Positions 13,273-17,790 of a stretch of 17,790 nt of DNA are shown one piece after another. Each line of letters opens with the position of its first letter. Within the stretch, counting starts at the first letter, position 1. Made by a program: the position numbers and the translations under genes. The notes under the pieces are model-generated. The model had not been told where the DNA came from, made no database searches, and saw only the letters and a list, made by a program, of their open reading frames with translations. Origin of the DNA: an uncultured Asticcacaulis sp. (GTDB lineage Bacteria; Pseudomonadota; Alphaproteobacteria; Caulobacterales; Caulobacteraceae); the NCBI GenBank assembly GCA_946480525.1, contig CAMLLA010000027.1:1-17790 (forward strand), given 5' to 3'.

Positions 13273-14274
13273 CTATTCCGCCGTCACCTCGTCTTCGTCG
13301 CGAAGGCGTGGACGGAATGACGCGCGTGCGACTGAAACACTCAGAATGAACGGACTTAAGGCCAGGACGTAGATCTTGCGCCACAGCGTATTGGCGCGCT
13401 TGCGGAAGTAGTAGACCAGTCCGACGCCCTTGTTCCACTCCACGAACACGGGCTCCGCGCGCGACGTCTGGCCCTCATGGATCACTTCGGCCCTGGGATG
13501 GAACAGCACGGTCCCGCCCATCTGCCGCGCGCGCCAGCACAAATCGACGTCTTCGACGTGCAGGAAGAAACGGGCATCGAACCCTTTCAATCGGGCGAAG
13601 TCACGACGTGAGACGATGAAGCACGCGCCCGAAATGGTCGGAACCGAAATCGGCGCATCTGGCAGCACCTCATCCTCCAGATGTATCTCGTATTTGCGAA
13701 GTCCCTTAAAAATCCGGCTAAGATGCAGCAGGCTGACCAAGGTGGTGACAGGCGTGACGTCGCCCCGCCGGGCGCCACGCTGTTCGGTCAGGTCTGGATT
13801 GAGCAACCGCGCGCCGACAATACAGGGCGAAGGCTGTCCTCGGGCGGCCTCGACCAGCCGATCGATGCAGCCTGCCTGCAACTGGGCATCCGGGTTGAGA
13901 AAGACCAGCCATGGCTGAGTGGCGAGGTGGGCGCCAAGGTTTGCCGCCTTGGCAAAACCGATATTCCCCTGCCCCTGCACGAGAAGGATATGATCGTAGG
14001 CTTCGCTGAGATTCTGCAGCCGCCTGGCCATGGCCGGAGGCGAGCCGTTATCGATGATGATGAACTGCTCGACGCGCTCGTCTTTCAGCACAGCCTCGAT
14101 GCTTTCGAACAGGATCTTGCCGGTGTGATAGACAATCATGATCACCGTCACGCCACCGGCGAGCCTGCTGACGGACGCCATGTCGAAGGTCGACATGAAG
14201 GCGCGCGCCTCTTCGGACTGCAGCTTTCGCAGGGCAAGCCGTTCGGCTACGGCAGAAGGCAGGTTGTGATTCAT
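13273..14274 (-). CDS. GT2 glycosyltransferase, rhamnosyltransferase-like
   Basis: This is a 333-aa GT-A fold enzyme of the WbbL/rhamnosyltransferase kind, probably acting on a cell-surface polysaccharide from the cytoplasmic side. Motifs: VTVIMIVYHTG (42-52), FIIIDNGSPP (71-80), GNIGFAKAANLG (103-114), LVFLNPDAQL (123-132, with the metal-binding Asp129), SGACFIVSRRDF (215-226) and FFLHVEDVDLCWRARQMG (236-253), whose Glu-Asp pair contains the likely base. A C-terminal hydrophobic stretch (about 298-318) may contact the membrane. GGGGGAG 7 bases before the ATG is a strong ribosome site. The start is 14 bases after the thrS stop, so it is probably translated from the thrS transcript, an odd partner for a tRNA synthetase. 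Confidence 0.9.
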   Translation of the reverse strand: MNHNLPSAVAERLALRKLQSEEARAFMSTFDMASVSRLAGGVTVIMIVYHTGKILFESIEAVLKDERVEQFIIIDNGSPPAMARRLQNLSEAYDHILLVQGQGNIGFAKAANLGAHLATQPWLVFLNPDAQLQAGCIDRLVEAARGQPSPCIVGARLLNPDLTEQRGARRGDVTPVTTLVSLLHLSRIFKGLRKYEIHLEDEVLPDAPISVPTISGACFIVSRRDFARLKGFDARFFLHVEDVDLCWRARQMGGTVLFHPRAEVIHEGQTSRAEPVFVEWNKGVGLVYYFRKRANTLWRKIYVLALSPFILSVSVARASFRPRLRDEDEVTAE

Positions 14275-14288
14275 GACAAGGCTCCCCC

Positions 14289-16289
14289 CTATGTCATTGG
14301 TTCTAAAGCCACAGGCTCCTCGGTAGGCGAGAAGTGTGATCTATCCTTGTCGTCGCGCAAATCCGGCGGCAATGCGTCATTGCGTAAACGCTCTGCTGCA
14401 TCATAAAGATTCAATATGGTTTGCCCGTCCCCTCCAAGGAACCGTAGCGCAACCTCGCCGGTTTCGGCTTCCTTGCGGCCAACGACCGCAATCACCGGCA
14501 CCTTCTTTACCGAGTGCTCACGCACCTTATAGTTGATCTTCTCATTACGCAAATCGGTTTCCACTCTTAAGCCCCGCGCACGGAATTCCGCGGCGACCTT
14601 TTCGGCGTAATCATTGGCGTCAGAGGTGATCGGCGCAACAACGACCTGCACCGGCGACAGCCAAAGCGGGAACTTGCCGCCATAGTTTTCAATCATGATG
14701 CCGATAAAGCGTTCGAATGACCCCAGGATCGCACGATGCAGCATGACCGGACGCTGGCGTGACCCGTCCTCGGCGACATATTCGGCGTCCAGGCGTTCCG
14801 GCAGGACGTAGTCGAGCTGCAGCGTACCGCAGGTCCACTCGCGGCCGATGGCGTCCTTGACAATGAAGTCAAGCTTGGGGGCGTAAAACGCACCGTCGCC
14901 CTCGGCAATGACGGGTTCGACGCCGGCCTGCTTGGCGGCCTCGGCCAGCATGCCCTCGGCCTTGTCCCAGAACGCGTCACTGCCGGCGCGCGTCTCGGGG
15001 CGCGTCGCCAGGTTGATTCGTGCCGTTTCCATGCCGAGATCGCCATGGATTGTCTTGGTCAGGCGGACGAAGCGCGCCGTCTCGTCGACGATCTGGTCCT
15101 CACGGCAGAAGATGTGGGCGTCGTCCTGGGTGAAGCCGCGCACGCGCATCAGGCCGTGCAGCGAACCCGACGGCTCATAACGGTGGCAGGCCCCGAACTC
15201 GGCCATGCGGATCGGCAGTTCGCGATAGGAACGTAAGCCCACATTGAAGATCTGGACGTGGCCGGGACAGTTCATCGGCTTGAGCGACAGGGTTTCGCCT
15301 TCGACCGTCTCACAGACGAACATGTTCGGGCGATACTTCTCCCAGTGGCCGGACTTTTCCCAGAAGGACCGGTCGAGCACCTGCGGCGTCTTGACCTCGA
15401 CATAGCCCGCGGCATCGAGACGCCGGCGCATATAGGCTTCGAGCGTCCGCCACAACTGCCAGCCATTGGGATGCCAGAAGACCATGCCCCGGCCCTCTTC
15501 CTGCATGTGGAACAGGTCCATCAGGCGGCCGAGCTTGCGGTGATCGCGCTTTTCCGCCTCTTCCAGACGCGTGACATAGGCTTCCAGTTCCGCCTCGGTC
15601 GTCCAGGCAGTGCCGTATATGCGCTGAAGCTGGGCGTTGCGGTGATCGCCGCGCCAGTAGGCGCCGGCCAGCTTGGTCAGCTTGAACGCCTTGCCGGTGA
15701 ACTTCGACGACGGCAGGTGCGGCCCGCGGCACAGGTCCTTCCACTTATCGCCATGACGGTAGACGGTGATGGTTTCGGTGCCCGGCAGGTCACGGATGAT
15801 CTCGGCCTTGTAGGTCTCGCCGATCTCTTCGAAGTGCCTGATGGCATCTTCGCGGTCCCAGACCTCGCGGACGATCTTTTCGTCGCGGTCGACAATCTCG
15901 CGCATCTTGGCTTCGATCCTGGGCAGGTCATCCAGGCTGAACGGCTCTTCGCGGGCAAAGTCGTAATAGAAGCCGTCCTCGATCGAAGGCCCAATCGTGA
16001 CCTGGGTACCCGGGAACAGCTCCTGTACGGCTTCGGCCAGGATGTGCGCGGCGTCGTGGCGGATGACGTCCAGCGCTTCGGGAGCTTCGCGCGTCAGGAT
16101 TTCCAGCTTGCCGCCGGTTTCCAGCGGACGGTCAAGGTCCAGCAACTCACCGTCGAGCTTGATCAGGACCGCCTTCTTTGCCAACGATTTCGACAGACTT
16201 TCGGCGATAGCCCTGCCTGTTGTTCCCGTTTCAAAGGTGCGAACGGCGCCATCGGGAAACGTCAAGTCTATCATATCTTCATCTTTCAT
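14289..16289 (-). CDS. thrS: Threonyl-tRNA synthetase
   Basis: ThrS charges tRNA-Thr with threonine. The 666-aa protein has all domains: TGS (about 6-66), the editing domain with HDAAH (His78, His82) and CRGPH (Cys187, His191), the class II catalytic core with motif 2 ([12 protein letters not shown], Arg370) and motif 3 ([16 protein letters not shown]), and the anticodon-binding domain (about 548-640). The zinc ligands are Cys341 in MNCPGH, His392 in DDAHIFC and His518 in MLHRA. So both charging and removal of mischarged serine should work. ATG 16287-16289 is used here; the in-frame ATG five codons later (MIDLTFPDG) matches common starts and is equally plausible. yidD lies 67 bases upstream and the GT2 gene 14 bases downstream. 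Confidence 0.98.
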   Translation of the reverse strand: MKDEDMIDLTFPDGAVRTFETGTTGRAIAESLSKSLAKKAVLIKLDGELLDLDRPLETGGKLEILTREAPEALDVIRHDAAHILAEAVQELFPGTQVTIGPSIEDGFYYDFAREEPFSLDDLPRIEAKMREIVDRDEKIVREVWDREDAIRHFEEIGETYKAEIIRDLPGTETITVYRHGDKWKDLCRGPHLPSSKFTGKAFKLTKLAGAYWRGDHRNAQLQRIYGTAWTTEAELEAYVTRLEEAEKRDHRKLGRLMDLFHMQEEGRGMVFWHPNGWQLWRTLEAYMRRRLDAAGYVEVKTPQVLDRSFWEKSGHWEKYRPNMFVCETVEGETLSLKPMNCPGHVQIFNVGLRSYRELPIRMAEFGACHRYEPSGSLHGLMRVRGFTQDDAHIFCREDQIVDETARFVRLTKTIHGDLGMETARINLATRPETRAGSDAFWDKAEGMLAEAAKQAGVEPVIAEGDGAFYAPKLDFIVKDAIGREWTCGTLQLDYVLPERLDAEYVAEDGSRQRPVMLHRAILGSFERFIGIMIENYGGKFPLWLSPVQVVVAPITSDANDYAEKVAAEFRARGLRVETDLRNEKINYKVREHSVKKVPVIAVVGRKEAETGEVALRFLGGDGQTILNLYDAAERLRNDALPPDLRDDKDRSHFSPTEEPVALEPMT

Positions 16290-16356
16290 TGGCGACCTGT
16301 AGCCCTTACCGCAGGCTTCATCGCTCAGGCAATTTATGGCTCAACGCACGGATGCT

Positions 16357-16602
16357 TCAGCCGTTGTGTCCCGCATTTCCGGGCGGGACGGGATCGTAGC
16401 CGTAACCGCCTCCCGGGCGGCACCGGCATATTCGCTTCACGCCCATCCATGATCCCGACATCGGACCGTGTTGGATAAGCGCATCCGCCATATATTCCGA
16501 ACAGGTCGGCCGAAACCGGCAGGCCTGGCCGATATAGGGCGAAAGGGTGAGTTTGTAGGCTCTCAAAGCCCCGCGCACACACGTCTCATATAAAGCGGCC
16601 AT
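16357..16602 (-). CDS. yidD: Membrane protein insertion efficiency factor YidD
   Basis: This 81-aa protein is the conserved YidD family, linked to insertion of membrane proteins together with YidC. The signature is complete: [20 protein letters not shown] followed by CSEYMADAL (about 14-42), then [21 protein letters not shown] (about 45-65) and GYDPVPP. In many bacteria yidD lies between rnpA and yidC. Here it is between a NifU-like gene and thrS, which I believe is a usual place in alphaproteobacteria. The ATG has GAGACC a few bases upstream. The amphipathic N-terminal helix, not a true membrane helix, would place it at the inner face of the membrane. Confidence 0.95.
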   Translation of the reverse strand: MAALYETCVRGALRAYKLTLSPYIGQACRFRPTCSEYMADALIQHGPMSGSWMGVKRICRCRPGGGYGYDPVPPGNAGHNG

Positions 16603-16736
16603 CAGGTCTCAAATCATGAAACACCGGCAGGCGTCAAGCGACGCAAGCCACTTCTCGCACCTGCAACATAAAGATAAGCCTTGCCGGTTTGGCAAGTCAA
16701 TTGCCGTTTTTAAGGCCGATTTTCCGCCGGACCATG

Positions 16737-17174
16737 TCAGACGGCAAAGCGCGCGTCCGCCCGGCCGATGGCGTCGCACGTCGCTTCCAGCGCCAGAAGC
16801 GTGGACGCATGACGCGCCGGATACGCCTTCACGCCGTTCAGGATTTGCAGATCGGCGAAACGTTGCGGAAACTGGGCGGTCTCGCCCTTCAGCGCGGCGC
16901 GTAAGGCGTCCCGCGCCGCGAATATGTCGGCGACCGGCGCGTCAACGACATGCTGGGACAATATGGCCGCCGCGGCCTGGCCCAGGGCGCAGGCCTGGAC
17001 CTCCATGGCGAAGTCCGAGACCACATCATCGTCCAGCCGGACTTCGATATGGACCGTCGATCCGCACAGCCTGGCCACCCGGTCCGCTGCGCCTTGCGGG
17101 TTCTTGAGCCGGCCAAGGTGCTGCAGTTGCGTCGTGCGGCGCAGGATTTCGCGGGAATAAAGTTCGTCGATCAT
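16737..17174 (-). CDS. NifU/IscU-like iron-sulfur cluster scaffold family protein
   Basis: This 145-aa protein has the NifU N-terminal/IscU fold: MIDELYSREILRRTTQLQHL at the start, RVARLCGSTVHIEV (Cys37), EVQACALGQAAAAILSQ (Cys62), and YPARHASTLLALEA near the end. Canonical scaffolds hold the cluster with three cysteines. Here the third position (RxKC in IscU) reads ARHAS with His122, so only two of the three are kept; an extra Cys133 follows. This suggests an assembly accessory role or altered cluster binding. I start it at ATG 17174 because the homologous fold begins there; a longer frame upstream encodes an unrelated Arg-rich shadow of the next gene. It is 40 bases after the SRPBCC gene and is probably in the same transcript. 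Confidence 0.85.
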   Translation of the reverse strand: MIDELYSREILRRTTQLQHLGRLKNPQGAADRVARLCGSTVHIEVRLDDDVVSDFAMEVQACALGQAAAAILSQHVVDAPVADIFAARDALRAALKGETAQFPQRFADLQILNGVKAYPARHASTLLALEATCDAIGRADARFAV

Positions 17175-17214
17175 GCTGGATAGATGGGCGGAGAAAGGCA
17201 GAATAACAGGCGGC

Positions 17215-17772
17215 TTACTTCTGCTTTTTACGTCCCCACATATGCGGCATCTCGACGGCGCGCGGCGGCGGACCCAGATTGGGTTTTTGCGGCTCGGGCG
17301 GCGGCAGGTGCGCCCGGCGCTTGACCGGCGCCTCGGCATAGGCTTTTTCGGCCCTGTTTTTCACGGCGTCGGCGAAGCTTTCGAACCCGATCTTGAGGAA
17401 TTTGCCGTAGCGGCGACCTTCGCGCTCCGACAGGAAGCCATCGAACAGGGCGCCGACCGAAAACGACGAGCCCGCCTCGGACAGGGCATCCATTTCAAAA
17501 TAGCGAACCAGCCGGCCTTCGTAGAACTTCTTGGGGACGCTGATGTGGATGTGAGACAAAGGCTGCCAGTCGGCCAGCACGCCGTTGATTTCCCAGGTGC
17601 CGAGCCCTTCGTAATATTCTTCAAAGGCAATTGGCGCCCCGAAACTCATCTTGCCCGATGCCTTCTTGTGGATCGGGCTCCATTCCGGCCATTTTTCAAT
17701 GTCGGCAATGACGTCATAGACATCATCGACGGGGGCTGCGACCCCGATGCGAAATTCGATCTTATAAGGCAT
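17215..17772 (-). CDS. SRPBCC (START/Bet v1-like) family protein
   Basis: This is a 185-aa protein with the beginning typical of SRPBCC ligand-binding proteins: EFRIGVAAPVDDVYDVIADIEKWPEWSPI (about 5-33), where the APVDDVYDVIADI helix and the W..W.P turn are diagnostic. Beta strands follow (AFEEYYEGLGTWEINGVL, LSHIHISVP), then a long C-terminal helix (about 122-145). The last 35 residues are a basic Pro-rich tail (PPPEPQKPNLGPPP, ending GRKKQK) outside the fold. The ligand is unknown. No signal peptide is seen. The ATG is at 17770-17772, 18 bases from the window edge, so upstream partners cannot be seen. Confidence 0.88.
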   Translation of the reverse strand: MPYKIEFRIGVAAPVDDVYDVIADIEKWPEWSPIHKKASGKMSFGAPIAFEEYYEGLGTWEINGVLADWQPLSHIHISVPKKFYEGRLVRYFEMDALSEAGSSFSVGALFDGFLSEREGRRYGKFLKIGFESFADAVKNRAEKAYAEAPVKRRAHLPPPEPQKPNLGPPPRAVEMPHMWGRKKQK

Positions 17773-17790
17773 TTACGCCCCCACCTTCAG

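Noticed and set aside
15258..16478. 406-codon plus-strand frame opposite thrS
   Set aside because: It mirrors the thrS codon pattern and runs past the thrS start into yidD; the composition is shadow-like and thrS is certain.
16603..16736. Possible small gene or terminator between the NifU-like gene and yidD
   Set aside because: The plus-strand ATG frame here runs on as a shadow of the NifU-like gene. The only hairpin (CTTGCC/GGCAAG) has no T-run on either strand.
1..17790. tRNA, rRNA, CRISPR array, transposase or phage genes
   Set aside because: None seen: no regularly spaced repeats, no transposase or integrase motifs, no cloverleaf-like sequence, and every long frame with good coding character is assigned.

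Overview
The window looks like core chromosome of an alphaproteobacterium of the Caulobacterales, possibly Asticcacaulis or a close relative. The reasons are the flgG-flgA-flgH order, Caulobacter-type FlgA, a phaA-phaB operon divergent from phaR, the alphaproteobacterial NifU-like/yidD/thrS neighbourhood, high GC with GC-rich third codon positions, and a cluster of GANTC (CcrM-type) sites. The genus is a guess. I see no phage, insertion sequence, plasmid functions, CRISPR array, tRNA or rRNA.

Layout. 1-1457 (+): end of flgG, then flgA and flgH, tightly packed, closed by a hairpin and a rho-independent terminator. 1458-1872: an intergenic stretch with six GANTC sites and a 167-bp segment bounded by inverted repeats. 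1873-4288 (-): SAM methyltransferase, SixA-type histidine phosphatase and class 2 pyrD, read in that order. 4385-5131 (+): glyoxalase II. 5137-5949 (-): exported protein of unknown function. 6256-8303 (-): phaA then phaB, each followed by a copy of an 85-bp repeat. 8679-9861 (+): phaR, a 93-aa hypothetical protein and a 32-aa putative membrane micro-protein, ended by a bidirectional terminator. 9936-11300 (-): GT2 glycosyltransferase and a four-helix membrane protein. 11457-13166 (+): ArnT/PMT-type GT-C glycosyltransferase. 13273-17772 (-): SRPBCC protein, NifU-like scaffold, yidD, thrS and a second GT2 glycosyltransferase, ended by a terminator that belongs to a two-hairpin repeat.

How they fit together. 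FlgG, FlgA and FlgH serve assembly of the distal rod and of the P and L rings of the flagellum. PhaA and PhaB make (R)-3-hydroxybutyryl-CoA for polyhydroxybutyrate, and the divergent phaR encodes the likely repressor. A GCAGCAT/ATGCTGC inverted repeat between phaA and phaR is a candidate PhaR operator. The GT-C enzyme, the divergent DPM-like GT2 and the 4-TM protein could form a polyprenyl-phosphate-dependent lipid or polymer glycosylation module, but this rests on inference alone.

I did not find a clearly new multi-gene system. The observations most worth checking are the repeats placed after phaA and phaB, the putative PhaR operator, the 32-aa micro-protein, the inverted-repeat-bounded segment after flgH, and the two-hairpin repeat between the glycosyltransferase genes.
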